From positions 1 through 22,756 of the forward strand of contig CAZSDJ010000028.1 in the NCBI GenBank assembly GCA_964605645.1: a stretch of 22,756 nucleotides of DNA, in the 5' to 3' direction. Made by a program: the position numbers and the translations under genes. Positions within the stretch are counted from its first letter, which is position 1. Each line of letters begins with the position of its first letter. Source of the DNA: PXAH01 sp964605645. Its GTDB lineage: Bacteria > Omnitrophota > Gorgyraeia > Duberdicusellales > 4484-171. Under the pieces are notes generated by a model. The model saw only the letters and a list, made by a program, of their open reading frames with translations. It made no database searches and had not been told where the DNA came from. Positions 1 to 7,978 of the stretch are shown here, in pieces.

Positions 1-37
1 TTACAAGGAACTCTTATTTCCATCTCCAAATACATTA

Positions 38-110
38 CAGGCGAGGTAGGAGTTGAACCTACAACCCCCGGTTTTGGAGACCGGTGCTCTGCCAATTGAG
101 CTACTCGCCT
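38..110 (-). tRNA. tRNA-Trp (anticodon CCA)
   Basis: Read on the minus strand this is a complete 73-nt cloverleaf. The acceptor stem AGGCGAG pairs with CTCGCCT, the D stem is GCTC/GAGC, the anticodon stem is CCGGT/ACCGG around loop CTCCAAA, and the T stem is GTAGG/CCTAC around TTCAACT. The anticodon CCA (plus positions 75-77) reads UGG, so it charges tryptophan. The discriminator base is G38 and no CCA is encoded. It follows rpmG by about 40 nt and was probably co-transcribed with tRNA-Thr and rpmG from the promoter at 555-582. In many bacteria secE follows at this point. The 37 nt left to the window edge are open in one minus frame but too short to identify. Confidence 0.97.
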
Positions 111-149
111 ATTTTTGTTTTATCAACGAGCATGAAATTATCAAAAATC

Positions 150-305
150 TTATTTGAGTTTTGCTTCTTTGTGAACAATGTGCTTACGTTCAAAACGACA
201 GTATTTTTTTACAGAAAATTTCTCCGGATGCAGCCTTTTATTCTTGGTTGTATAATAATTCTTCCGCTTACAACTGGTGCATCTTAATGCAATTAATTCT
301 CTCAT
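150..305 (-). CDS. rpmG: 50S ribosomal protein L33
   Basis: A 51-residue ORF beginning MRELIALRCTSCKRKNYYTT and ending in VHKEAKLK, the standard length and sequence of bacterial L33, a small protein of the large ribosomal subunit near the E site. The ATG at 305 is fixed by an in-frame stop three codons upstream. There is no Shine-Dalgarno sequence within 15 nt. Cys9 and Cys12 form the first half of the zinc ribbon and Cys36 starts the second half, but the usual fourth cysteine (about residue 39) is Glu, so the zinc site looks incomplete. It lies between tRNA-Thr and tRNA-Trp, the classical tRNA-rpmG-tRNA-Trp-secE neighbourhood, here without an adjacent tuf gene. Confidence 0.95.
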   Translation of the reverse strand: MRELIALRCTSCKRKNYYTTKNKRLHPEKFSVKKYCRFERKHIVHKEAKLK

Positions 306-421
306 AATAAGTTACAGAAATAATAAAATCTAGGGTCTAAACTCCCCCCGTAAATATTTTGAACCTTTTTAATTTTTTACTTACTTTTATCTTATCTGGT
401 AGTTTCCCTACCCTTTTTTTA

Positions 422-493
<72 letters not shown>

Positions 494-554
494 ATCTTAA
501 ATATTGCGCCCAAAAGCTGCATGGGTATTTCTTCTGAACAAGACTGACCGTTTG

Positions 555-582
555 ATATTACTATAAAAGATATTTTTGTCAA
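555..582 (-). promoter_or_regulatory. Sigma-70-type promoter of the tRNA-Thr/rpmG/tRNA-Trp unit
   Basis: On the minus strand a perfect -35 box TTGACA (plus 577-582) is followed after 16 nt by TAATAT (plus 555-560). Transcription would start near 548, about 55 nt before tRNA-Thr. It lies between the end of hemW (602) and tRNA-Thr, so the translation block has its own promoter. Confidence 0.8.
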
Positions 583-601
583 GAAAAAATATTTATTTTT
601 C

Positions 602-1723
602 TTACAAAAATTCACTGGATACGGTATCCGCAAACAAAATCCCTTTTTTTGTGAGGGCTACTCCCATTTTAGTTGATTTCTGATACCTATACTTAATTAA
701 CTTTTGCTTGATTAATTTTGATAATGACTCTTTTTCTAATTCTAAAAAGTTAAAGCCGGTTTTTTGCTTAAACCAACTAAAACCTATGCCTTCATTGGTT
801 CTAATTTTTAAAGCAGCCGTTTCTTTTGCTCCGGCAACAGCGGTCAATTCTTCAGAATACTCTAATATTTTACCTCCCTCTCTCACCGCTTGTATATATT
901 TAGTTAAAGATGATATATTTCTTTGCCTTTTTCTCCCCAAAAAGGAAACTGCCGCCGGCCCCAGGCCTAAGTAAGGTTCGTTTTTCCAGTATTTATAATT
1001 ATGAAGAGCCCTAAACCCCGGCTGAGAAAAATTAGATATTTCATATTGGAAAAAATTATTTTTACCAAGCAAACTCATCAACTGCTTGTAGATACCGGCC
1101 AACTTCTGATCTGTTAAAGGCAAAAATTGTTTCTTATTTAAGCTTTTCCATAAAGAAGTACCTTTTTCATAAGTTAGCATATAAGTAGATAAATGGGTTA
1201 TTGGTAATCCCATGGCTCTTGTAAGATCTTTTTCAAAAGTCTTCTTTGTCTCCATCGGCAATCCATAAATCAAATCAATGCTGATGTTCTTGAACCCCTT
1301 TTTTCTTATTATTTCCAACGAATCTATAGCTTGTTTTGCTGAATGCAAGCGGCCTAAAAATTTTAGTTTTTGATTCTGAAAAGATTGCACGCCGATACTG
1401 ATGCGATTTACACTATAGTTACAAAATAAATCAATTTTTTCTTTATCTAAACTTTCCGGATTAGCTTCTATTGTAAATTCTTTTACTTCTTTAACTAATC
1501 GTTTTATTTTAATAAGTATTTTTTTTAATAAATGATAGTCAAGCACAGTTGGTGTTCCGCCGCCAATATAAATTGTTTCAAATTCAGCATTAAGCCGGCT
1601 AATTTGTTTACAAATTATATCTACATATGAATCAGCGAGATCTTTCCTATATATAGTACTGTAAAAATCACAATAAGCACAGCGGCTGCGGCAAAAAGGG
1701 ATATGGATATATAATGAATTCAT
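602..1723 (-). CDS. hemW: Radical SAM heme chaperone HemW (HemN-like)
   Basis: The 373-residue protein opens with the radical SAM cluster motif Cys11-x3-Cys15-x2-Cys18 in the HemW context HIPFCRSRCAYCDF. GGGTP follows at 54-58, and the HNxxYW heme-binding motif lies at 241-246, then a GLGPAA stretch and the C-terminal HemN-type domain from about residue 290. HemW proteins are cytosolic heme-binding proteins thought to insert heme into respiratory enzymes. They resemble coproporphyrinogen dehydrogenase HemN but lack its fourth cysteine after the CxxxCxxC motif, as here (the residue after Cys18 is Asp). Length is typical. The ATG at 1723 immediately precedes the conserved N-terminus. No strong Shine-Dalgarno is visible. 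No other heme gene is in the window. It is divergent from the glycosyltransferase gene across a 232-nt spacer. Confidence 0.93.
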   Translation of the reverse strand: MNSLYIHIPFCRSRCAYCDFYSTIYRKDLADSYVDIICKQISRLNAEFETIYIGGGTPTVLDYHLLKKILIKIKRLVKEVKEFTIEANPESLDKEKIDLFCNYSVNRISIGVQSFQNQKLKFLGRLHSAKQAIDSLEIIRKKGFKNISIDLIYGLPMETKKTFEKDLTRAMGLPITHLSTYMLTYEKGTSLWKSLNKKQFLPLTDQKLAGIYKQLMSLLGKNNFFQYEISNFSQPGFRALHNYKYWKNEPYLGLGPAAVSFLGRKRQRNISSLTKYIQAVREGGKILEYSEELTAVAGAKETAALKIRTNEGIGFSWFKQKTGFNFLELEKESLSKLIKQKLIKYRYQKSTKMGVALTKKGILFADTVSSEFL

Positions 1724-1850
1724 ATAATTTCTAATTAATTTAATTGCTCTAATTTATAAATAATCACCAACGCCTAATTTGCAATTTTCAAAAAAATACC
1801 TATACTTATGAAAGATTGGGAATTTTCTTCATTTTGTTATTGGACATTGA

Positions 1851-1880
1851 TTAGTTCAATTAGGAATTAGTCATTAGTAA
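1851..1880. repeat. Degenerate TTAG-phased heptanucleotide run
   Basis: In the 232-nt divergent hemW/glycosyltransferase spacer the plus strand reads TTAGTTCAA and then three tandem heptamers, TTAGGAA, TTAGTCA and TTAGTAA. TTAG therefore recurs every 7 nt (every 9 nt at the first step). The rest of the spacer (1724-1850) is AT-rich with no ORF and no convincing promoter for hemW. Confidence 0.4.
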
Positions 1881-1910
1881 TTTTATCGATTCCAAACAGC
1901 CTCTAATCTA

Positions 1911-1919
1911 TGTTATAAT
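1911..1919 (+). promoter_or_regulatory. Extended -10 promoter for the glycosyltransferase/SPL-like pair
   Basis: TGT followed by TATAAT (1914-1919) is a perfect extended -10 element. The -35 region at 1891-1896 (TCCAAA) is poor, as is common for extended -10 promoters. A start near 1926 would give a leader of about 30 nt before the ATG at 1956, with no Shine-Dalgarno in it. Confidence 0.6.
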
Positions 1920-1955
1920 TATACTTATATAAAACAACTCGTCTACATTTTAAAT

Positions 1956-2795
1956 ATGAAACCTTTATTTAGCGTAATTATCCCCACTTACAATCGAGCT
2001 AATTTTTTAAAAATTGCTATCGATTCAGTTTTCAATCAAACTGAAAAAAACTATCAATTGATTATTATCGATGACGGTTCAACTGATAATACAAAACAAC
2101 TTATCAAAAATTATAAAAACCCTAAATTAGAATATTACTACCAAAAAAACAAAGGCCCCGCCTCAGCTAGAAACTATGGGATAAGTAAAACTTGCGGCAA
2201 ATTTATTTGTTTTCTCGATTCTGATGATCGATTTTGCACACATAAATTAGAGGCTACTAACCACTATATAAAAAAATATCCTAATTGTAAAATATTTCAT
2301 AGCGAAGAAATCTGGTACAGAAACGGAAAATTGCTTTACCAAAAAAAACACCACAAAAAACCAACCGGTTTTGTGTTTGAAAACGCAGTTAAGTTATGTT
2401 CGATTAGCATCTCTACTGCAGCAGTAAAAAAAGAAGTTTTTGCTAAAATCGGCATTTTTGACCCGAAACTGCCGGCCTGTGAAGATTATGATTTTTGGTT
2501 AAGGGCAACCTCTCGATACTCTGTTTGCCTAATCCCCGATTTTTTAACCATTAAAGAAGGCGGCCACAAAGATCAGCAATCAAAAAAATATCCGGCTCTC
2601 GATAAATTCAGGATTCATGCTCTTTTAAAAATATTAGAAAATAAGAATACCGAAAAGCACTATCAAAAAATAGCTTATCAACAATTAAAAACTAAGTGCA
2701 TAATCTACTTAAAAGGTGCCGCCAAAAGAAATAAAGTAAACGAAATTAAAAAATATCAAAATATTTTAAATAAATATCAAAAAATCTATGGATAA
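1956..2795 (+). CDS. GT2-family glycosyltransferase
   Basis: The 279-residue protein begins with the GT-A signature FSVIIPTYNRANFL (5-18). It then has DDGSTDNT (39-46), the GPASARNYG nucleotide-binding stretch (68-75) and the metal-binding DSDD (88-91). ACEDYDFWLR (174-183) supplies the acidic catalytic-base region typical of GT2 enzymes. There are no transmembrane segments, so it is a cytosolic or peripheral inverting transferase using a nucleotide-sugar donor. The acceptor cannot be told from sequence. Cell-envelope glycan or LPS sugar addition is the usual role of such enzymes, and the window's lipid A genes make that plausible. The last 70 residues are Lys/Tyr/Asn-rich and helical. The stop overlaps the next gene by 8 nt, implying translational coupling. 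Confidence 0.9.
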   Translation: MKPLFSVIIPTYNRANFLKIAIDSVFNQTEKNYQLIIIDDGSTDNTKQLIKNYKNPKLEYYYQKNKGPASARNYGISKTCGKFICFLDSDDRFCTHKLEATNHYIKKYPNCKIFHSEEIWYRNGKLLYQKKHHKKPTGFVFENAVKLCSISISTAAVKKEVFAKIGIFDPKLPACEDYDFWLRATSRYSVCLIPDFLTIKEGGHKDQQSKKYPALDKFRIHALLKILENKNTEKHYQKIAYQQLKTKCIIYLKGAAKRNKVNEIKKYQNILNKYQKIYG

Positions 2796-4170
2796 AAAAT
2801 TAAAACAAATTATTGAGAAAAAATTTGGGTTTTCTTTAAACCGGAATCAATACCAAAGCCTGAGCAGGCTTGTTTTTGAAATCAAACGGCGAGAAAATAT
2901 ATCCTTAGCTGAAATTATCCATTATCTACAATTAGATTCCCAAACTGATAAATATACCGGAAAAAATAAATTTTCTGCCCTGCGAAATTCCTTATTAAAA
3001 AAACGTTTCCCCCTCACATCTGCTTGCGAAGATATTAATAAGAATAAGATATTTTTAAACAAATTACAAACCCCTCTTCAAAATAACCGGCAAGTAAAAA
3101 AAATATTTAAACCTTCCCTGCTGCTGGCTGAAGAAGAAGTAAGTGGTTCTTATTTAATTAATAATTTTAAAAATCAATTTCCTGATTTAAAAATAAAAAA
3201 AATAACTTCTTTAAAAAATTATATTAAAAATAATCCGTTTAAAATAAAAGATTTAAAAAAACCAATTGTTTTTATAGTTAGAGAAAAACAAGATTTTTTA
3301 AAACCTTGCCCCTGCACCAAAAAACACCTGAGTTGCGGTTACCGGATATTAAACCTTGGTTTTGGTTGCCCTTTTGATTGCTCTTATTGTTACCTGCAAC
3401 AATACACAAACACCCCCGGCATAATTCTCCCGGCAAATTTAGATGATTTTTTTCACAAATTTAATAAATTTGAAAAAAATTTAAAAAAACCAATTCGAAT
3501 CGGGACTGGAGAATTTTCTGATTCCGTAGCATTGGATCATCTAACCAATTATTCTTCTCAGCTGATTTCTTATTTCAGAGATAAAAATATATTGTTTGAA
3601 TTAAAAACAAAAAGTAATAACATTGATAACATCTTAAGGGAAAAACCGGCTTCAAATATTATTATTTCCTGGTCGCTTAATCCAAAAAGAATGGTTAATT
3701 TAGAAGAATTGGGTTCAGCTAATTTGGCAGAAAGAATCAACGCTGCAAAAAAGATAAAAGACGCCGGTTTTAAAATTGCTTTTCATTTCGATCCCATTAT
3801 TTACTATAAAAATTGGGAACAAGACTATAAAGAATTAATCTCCTCCCTTTACAACACAATTAGCGCCGGTTTTGCTTGGATAAGTTTAGGTACTCTTCGT
3901 TTTAATCGGCAATTAAAACCAATATCAGAAAAACGTTTTCCAAAAAGTAATATTTTTTATGAAGAATTACTGTTGGGTGAAGATAAAAAATTAAGATACC
4001 CTAAATTTTTAAGAAATAACATTTATGGTAAAATGAAAAACTGGATTAGAGAGTTTGACCAAAAAACACCTCTTTACCTCTGCATGGAAGATAAAACTAT
4101 CTGGAATAATTTCAATAAAATTAATTCTTCAGCTAAAATAGAAAAATACCTTATTAGCGATAATCTTTAG
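2788..4170 (+). CDS. SPL-like radical SAM protein without the SPL catalytic cysteine
   Basis: The 460-residue protein has a radical SAM cluster Cys194-x3-Cys198-x2-Cys201 in the spore-photoproduct-lyase context GCPFDCSYCYLQ. It also has the family blocks TGEFSDSVALDHLT (240-253), INAAKKIKDAGFKIAFHFDPI (317-337) and a C-terminal LCMEDKTIW (431-439). SplB repairs the UV thymine dimer of spores. Aligning the DHLT block by eye, the H-atom-donor cysteine of Bacillus SplB (Cys141) falls on Glu242, so ordinary spore photoproduct repair is doubtful. This GEFSD form is what I recall for SPL-like proteins of non-spore-formers. An unassigned basic N-terminal region (about 1-105) precedes the SPL-type N-terminus. 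Cys174, Cys176 and Cys183 lie just before the radical SAM motif. Its stop overlaps the convergent membrane-protein gene by 3 nt. Confidence 0.85.
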   Translation: MDKKLKQIIEKKFGFSLNRNQYQSLSRLVFEIKRRENISLAEIIHYLQLDSQTDKYTGKNKFSALRNSLLKKRFPLTSACEDINKNKIFLNKLQTPLQNNRQVKKIFKPSLLLAEEEVSGSYLINNFKNQFPDLKIKKITSLKNYIKNNPFKIKDLKKPIVFIVREKQDFLKPCPCTKKHLSCGYRILNLGFGCPFDCSYCYLQQYTNTPGIILPANLDDFFHKFNKFEKNLKKPIRIGTGEFSDSVALDHLTNYSSQLISYFRDKNILFELKTKSNNIDNILREKPASNIIISWSLNPKRMVNLEELGSANLAERINAAKKIKDAGFKIAFHFDPIIYYKNWEQDYKELISSLYNTISAGFAWISLGTLRFNRQLKPISEKRFPKSNIFYEELLLGEDKKLRYPKFLRNNIYGKMKNWIREFDQKTPLYLCMEDKTIWNNFNKINSSAKIEKYLISDNL

Positions 4171-4607
4171 CCGCTTACTTTAAATTTTTTTGATAAACGA
4201 TAAGCTAAAAAATAATAAAAAAGTCCTCTTTCTTTAAAGCCATCAAGGTTATCCACGCAAAGATGCAGGCCCCAAGCAAAAGAAAATATTTGCAAAGATT
4301 TACTCTGAATGAAAAAAGCAATCACACTTAATAAAATTATCAACTCCCAAGAATGGAAAAATAAATATACTTTTTTTTTCTTCTGATATGAAAAAAAAAT
4401 TAAATTTTTTAAGCTCATTTTTTTACAATGGATGAGATAATCAACTAAGTGGTCAGCATCAATTAAAATGCCTCCTATTACAGCCATCAGAACATAATAC
4501 AAATTGTTAAATTTAAAATACACAATTAAAGAAATCTCCAAAGTTATAATAATATGAATAAGCGTATCTAAAATAATATTGATGCTTTTTTTGGAAATAT
4601 TCTTCAT
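4167..4607 (-). CDS. Small integral membrane protein, YdjM/metal-dependent-hydrolase-like
   Basis: The 146-residue protein is strongly hydrophobic, with about four membrane segments (roughly 10-30, 36-50, 82-100 and 105-120). Charged residues placed at membrane edges resemble the metal-site pattern of the YdjM/DUF457-type membrane hydrolases: GGILIDADHLVDY (45-57; Asp50, Asp52, His53), HSWE (85-88) and GLHLCVDNLD (113-122; His115, Asp119). No activity can be assigned, and family membership is by pattern only. A CAGGGG stretch 4-9 nt before the ATG serves as Shine-Dalgarno. It starts 13 nt after the spoIID-like gene and is the last gene of the minus-strand array. Its 3' end overlaps the convergent SPL-like gene, with no clear terminator hairpin. 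Confidence 0.7.
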   Translation of the reverse strand: MKNISKKSINIILDTLIHIIITLEISLIVYFKFNNLYYVLMAVIGGILIDADHLVDYLIHCKKMSLKNLIFFSYQKKKKVYLFFHSWELIILLSVIAFFIQSKSLQIFSFAWGLHLCVDNLDGFKERGLFYYFLAYRLSKKFKVSG

Positions 4608-4620
4608 TTTGCCCCTGAAA

Positions 4621-6378
4621 CTAATACTGTTTTTTTATCAATACACCCGGATAATAATGTTTTAATATTTCAGAATATATATAGCCTTCTTTTGCCATCC
4701 CAATCGCTCCTTCCTGGCAAAGCCCGGTCCCGTGGCCAAACCCGGCTCCCCAAAAAATTAACTTTTTTGTTTTTCCTTGTTTATCTTTTTTTACTTCAAA
4801 ATTAAACGCACTACTGCGAAGGTTATCAAAAAATCTTCTTATCTCTAAACCATTATTAAGGCTTTTTAGTTTACCCCCTAAAATCACATCCATTTTGCTA
4901 TGCCGAAAACAGCCTTTTTTAACTCTTGGTAAAATATCCTCTAAACTTTCTATCTCAGCTCCAAAAGCAATTCTAAAATCTTCTTGATCATAAATTCGTT
5001 GCCAGCGGAATTTCGAATTTTTCCCCGAACAAAAAGCATCAGGATATTCTAAAAACCATTGCTCTTTTTCTGCTGCTGATTGCGGCATTTTTTTGTTTTT
5101 TGAATCTCGGCCGTCAGCCAAATATTGCTTTTGCCCAAAAACATCGGAGGTTAAACATCCTCCGCAATTAGAATGATAGAAGATTTCAGGAACTTCCCCT
5201 TTATAAATAATAATTTCTCCTCGGGTTGCATCTACAGCTTGTTTAGTAGATGGAGTTTCTGCAGACAAACCATGATAAACTTGACAATGAACATCGGCAC
5301 AAAAATCAAATCCTTGCCCGCTGTGCCTTGCTTTATGCCGAATCGCTAAGCTCCGAGCCAAAATAGCCTGGGCTTTTAAAGCTTCTTTGCCGACATAAGG
5401 AGGAATTTCTGCAGCCAGCACCCCGTACAAATACTCTTCAATACTTACGATATTAATCAAAGTAATTTTAGCCTCATTTGCAACCACTTTAAAATTACCG
5501 CGATAAGCTCGATCTATTTTTTTGTGCCAAAAATCAGTAACACCGTAAGTTACATCTAAAATATAAAATGGATAACTTTTTTTATGAATTGATCGAGAAG
5601 TAATGGTAACCGGGGAGGAAAAAACAGAGTAGATTTTATTTGTCTTATAGTCTGATAAAAAAATCTTATTATCTTTAGTTCTAATTGTATAAAAAGTATC
5701 CGGTTTGCCGAAATAACTTGAGGTTCTGTTTTTAATTTCAAATTTACCCGCAGAAAAAAATGAAAATTGATCTACCCCAACTGCAATGCCCACCTTCACC
5801 AACGGAGTATCTTTTTGCTGCTTATAAACAGCCAGGGTAACTTTTTCTCTTTTTTCTTTTTTTTCCCTTTTTCTTTTCTCAAAAAAATCCTTGCCTAACT
5901 CTTGTTTTACCTCTTGAAACTGATCTTTTATTTGATTAAAGCCGGGATAAAAACTAACTGCTTTTGTCAAATATTTATAAGCCCGGCGGTTTTGGCCTAT
6001 TTCCTTTAAACATTGGCCTAAATAATAATAGGCAAGCCTCAGGCTTGAATCATAATTTATTAATTCTTGAAATAGATCAGATGCTTTTTGATATTCTTTA
6101 TTTTTGCGGTAAATTTTTGCCAATCTAAATAAAGCAATAGTGTTTTTATCTAAATTTAAAGATTGCCGATAAGCAGAAATCGCTTGCTTAGCTCGGCCTA
6201 AATCTTCATAAATTAAACCGAGATATAGGTAATGGTACCATTTTTTATTTTCTAAAGAATTCTCTGGAGATTCAGCAAAAAGATTAACTTCTAATAGCGA
6301 GAAGAAAACAAATACTATTATTAAAATTTTTAAAAAAAAATTTATCTGCGGCTTAAACCAAGTATGGGGATTTTCCAT
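4621..6378 (-). CDS. TPR-SpoIID/LytB domain protein, probable secreted peptidoglycan lytic enzyme
   Basis: The 585-residue protein has an N-terminal hydrophobic segment (about 12-35, ending FAES, a possible cleavage site). TPR-like helical repeats follow at about 48-145 (WYHYLYLGLIYEDLGRAKQA and AYYYLGQCLKEIGQNRRA), then a Lys/Glu-rich linker (165-182) and a SpoIID domain. The SpoIID blocks are IEEYLYGVLAAEIPPYVGKE (313-332), ILARSLAI (339-346), YHSNCGG (401-407) and GAGFGHGTGLCQEGAIGMA (544-562). SpoIID cleaves glycan strands lacking stem peptides. Glu324 is at the position of the catalytic glutamate. Cys360 and Cys365 recall the zinc cysteines of some clostridial SpoIIDs. No other sporulation gene is present, so a vegetative wall-remodelling or division role is likelier. 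The start overlaps lpxI by 37 nt. Confidence 0.9.
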   Translation of the reverse strand: MENPHTWFKPQINFFLKILIIVFVFFSLLEVNLFAESPENSLENKKWYHYLYLGLIYEDLGRAKQAISAYRQSLNLDKNTIALFRLAKIYRKNKEYQKASDLFQELINYDSSLRLAYYYLGQCLKEIGQNRRAYKYLTKAVSFYPGFNQIKDQFQEVKQELGKDFFEKRKREKKEKREKVTLAVYKQQKDTPLVKVGIAVGVDQFSFFSAGKFEIKNRTSSYFGKPDTFYTIRTKDNKIFLSDYKTNKIYSVFSSPVTITSRSIHKKSYPFYILDVTYGVTDFWHKKIDRAYRGNFKVVANEAKITLINIVSIEEYLYGVLAAEIPPYVGKEALKAQAILARSLAIRHKARHSGQGFDFCADVHCQVYHGLSAETPSTKQAVDATRGEIIIYKGEVPEIFYHSNCGGCLTSDVFGQKQYLADGRDSKNKKMPQSAAEKEQWFLEYPDAFCSGKNSKFRWQRIYDQEDFRIAFGAEIESLEDILPRVKKGCFRHSKMDVILGGKLKSLNNGLEIRRFFDNLRSSAFNFEVKKDKQGKTKKLIFWGAGFGHGTGLCQEGAIGMAKEGYIYSEILKHYYPGVLIKKQY

Positions 6379-7154
6379 TTTTTACTTAAATCAATAAATT
6401 TATTTTTTTCTAAAATAATAGTTTTATTTGTTTCTAGCACCAACGCCGCGGCTTTAATTTTTTTCAGTAATTTCAAAGTTGAAATTCCCACTACCGGAAC
6501 ATCAAAGCGTAAATCTTGATCATTCTTTGCAAATTTAAAAACAACTGCTCCCGGGCCGGCGATACGATAGCCCCTTTTTATAGTATTGTCTGTTCCTTCT
6601 AAAGATTCCACTGCAACTACCGCATTATTTTTTACAAGTAAAGTTTGCCCGATATCAATATCGGCAAATTTAGATATTTTACTTAAACCAAACTCAATAT
6701 TTTTATTAATTTGATCTCTTAATTCAAGGCCATTCATTATCCCTTCTTCAGCTAAATCATCTTTTAGGTAATGTGTAGAATCAAGAAAATTAATATCATT
6801 TTTCTTCAGATCAGAAATTATCATTTTAAAAATTGTATGCGGACAAAAATTAACTTCTTTTTCAACTAATTTCCTTAATTCCTGATCCCATTTTTTTTCT
6901 TTAAAAATGTGTAAAGGGTTTACTTGTCCTACCATGATCCAATTGACAATACCGGTTTCTTTGATAACTTCCTTTAAATCTTTGAGCTTGCCAACTCTTA
7001 TCCATCTGCAGTTCTGGACATAATTACAGATTTTAGAAGAAGTTTCTCCTTTAAAACAGATAGCAACTATTTTTTTAAATTTTTTGGCCGCTAAAATTCG
7101 TCTTGCCAACAGTAAGGGCAGGTTTCTGTTTCCGGCAATAATACCTATTTGCAT
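6342..7154 (-). CDS. lpxI: UDP-2,3-diacylglucosamine pyrophosphatase LpxI
   Basis: The 270-residue cytosolic protein matches the LpxI (DUF1009) family. It starts MQIGIIAGNRNLPLLLARR, has IMVGQVNPLHIF (73-84), and the C-terminal core GPGAVVFKFAKNDQDLRFDVP (about 200-220) and VVGISTLK. LpxI hydrolyses UDP-2,3-diacyl-GlcN to lipid X plus UMP by attack at the beta phosphorus and replaces the unrelated LpxH. Asp218 in RFDVPVVG probably corresponds to the catalytic Asp225 of Caulobacter LpxI, an alignment made by eye. Length is standard. It follows lpxA by 28 nt, completing the UDP-GlcNAc to lipid X route together with lpxA, lpxC and lpxD. No lpxB is in the window. The start ATG has no clear Shine-Dalgarno. 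Confidence 0.92.
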   Translation of the reverse strand: MQIGIIAGNRNLPLLLARRILAAKKFKKIVAICFKGETSSKICNYVQNCRWIRVGKLKDLKEVIKETGIVNWIMVGQVNPLHIFKEKKWDQELRKLVEKEVNFCPHTIFKMIISDLKKNDINFLDSTHYLKDDLAEEGIMNGLELRDQINKNIEFGLSKISKFADIDIGQTLLVKNNAVVAVESLEGTDNTIKRGYRIAGPGAVVFKFAKNDQDLRFDVPVVGISTLKLLKKIKAAALVLETNKTIILEKNKFIDLSKKWKIPILGLSRR

Positions 7155-7182
7155 ATTTATGTAAAATTAAACGCTAAAGTTA

Positions 7183-7977
7183 TTAAGCATTTTTGGATTT
7201 TAATTTGCTGATGCCTCTTCTTGAAGTTGACACAAAATCAAGAAGGGCATTCACTTCAGCCCCTAAACTCTCGGTTTGAGCTACAATCTTTTTAGCTTGG
7301 TCTAAGGAGTGGTCACTGAAAAAAATTGTCTTAAAAGCTTTTTTCAATTCTTTTATCGCTTGATTTGAAAAATTTTTTCTCTTTAAACCAACTGAATTCA
7401 GGGCCCGGACAACTGCCGGATGGCCGTCACACATAGAATAAGGCGGTATGTCTTGAACAACTTTTGAACATCCCCCAATAATTGAATAATCACCAAGGCG
7501 GCAAAATTGATGAATAGCTACCAGGCCGCCGATAACAACACCTCTGCCTAACTGAACATAACCCGCTAAGGTGGCTCCGTTAGCTAAAATATTTTCATCA
7601 CCAATTATGCAATCGTGAGCGACATGAGAATAAGCCATAATTAAATTATTATTACCAATTACTGTTTTGGTGTTTCTTTCTGTACCCGGATTGATGGTAA
7701 CAAACTCTCTAATTCTATTTGCATTGCCAATTTCCAAGTAACTCTTTTCCCCTTTATATTTTAAATCCTGGGGGATACTGCCGACTACGCTTTGAGAAAA
7801 AATATGACAATCAGAACCTACCTTAGTATGCCCTAAGACTTGGGCGAACGAATCAATAGTTGTTCCCTGGCCAATTTCAGCATCCTTAGCAACAATAGCA
7901 TAAGGCCCAATTTTTACACCTTCTCCTATTTTGGCAGAAGAGCTAACCATCGCTCTTGAATCAATATTTTGTACCAT
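7183..7977 (-). CDS. lpxA: UDP-N-acetylglucosamine O-acyltransferase LpxA
   Basis: The 264-residue protein is a left-handed beta-helix built of hexapeptide repeats (IGEGVKIGPYAIV, EIGQGTTI and onwards), ending in the LpxA-specific alpha-helical C-terminal domain from about residue 195. AYSHVAHDC (115-123) carries the catalytic histidine (His121, equivalent to E. coli His125), and DGHPAVVRALNSVGLKR (184-200) is diagnostic of LpxA. It transfers a 3-hydroxyacyl group from ACP to UDP-GlcNAc, the first step of lipid A synthesis, in the cytosol. The ATG at 7977 sits 5 nt downstream of an AGG that belongs to a tandem heptamer array (7979-8006). It lies 38 nt after lpxC/fabZ. Confidence 0.96.
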   Translation of the reverse strand: MVQNIDSRAMVSSSAKIGEGVKIGPYAIVAKDAEIGQGTTIDSFAQVLGHTKVGSDCHIFSQSVVGSIPQDLKYKGEKSYLEIGNANRIREFVTINPGTERNTKTVIGNNNLIMAYSHVAHDCIIGDENILANGATLAGYVQLGRGVVIGGLVAIHQFCRLGDYSIIGGCSKVVQDIPPYSMCDGHPAVVRALNSVGLKRKNFSNQAIKELKKAFKTIFFSDHSLDQAKKIVAQTESLGAEVNALLDFVSTSRRGISKLKSKNA

Positions 7978-7978
7978 T

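Noticed and set aside
1..37. Start of secE downstream of tRNA-Trp on the minus strand.
   Set aside because: An open frame exists (ATG at 35 or 23), and secE is expected here from the conserved gene order, but 7-11 codons with no proper Shine-Dalgarno and no recognisable SecE residues cannot support a call.
4150..4240. A bidirectional terminator between the convergent SPL-like and membrane-protein genes.
   Set aside because: The two stop codons overlap and only 5-bp stems with no proper U run are found. How transcription stops here is not visible.
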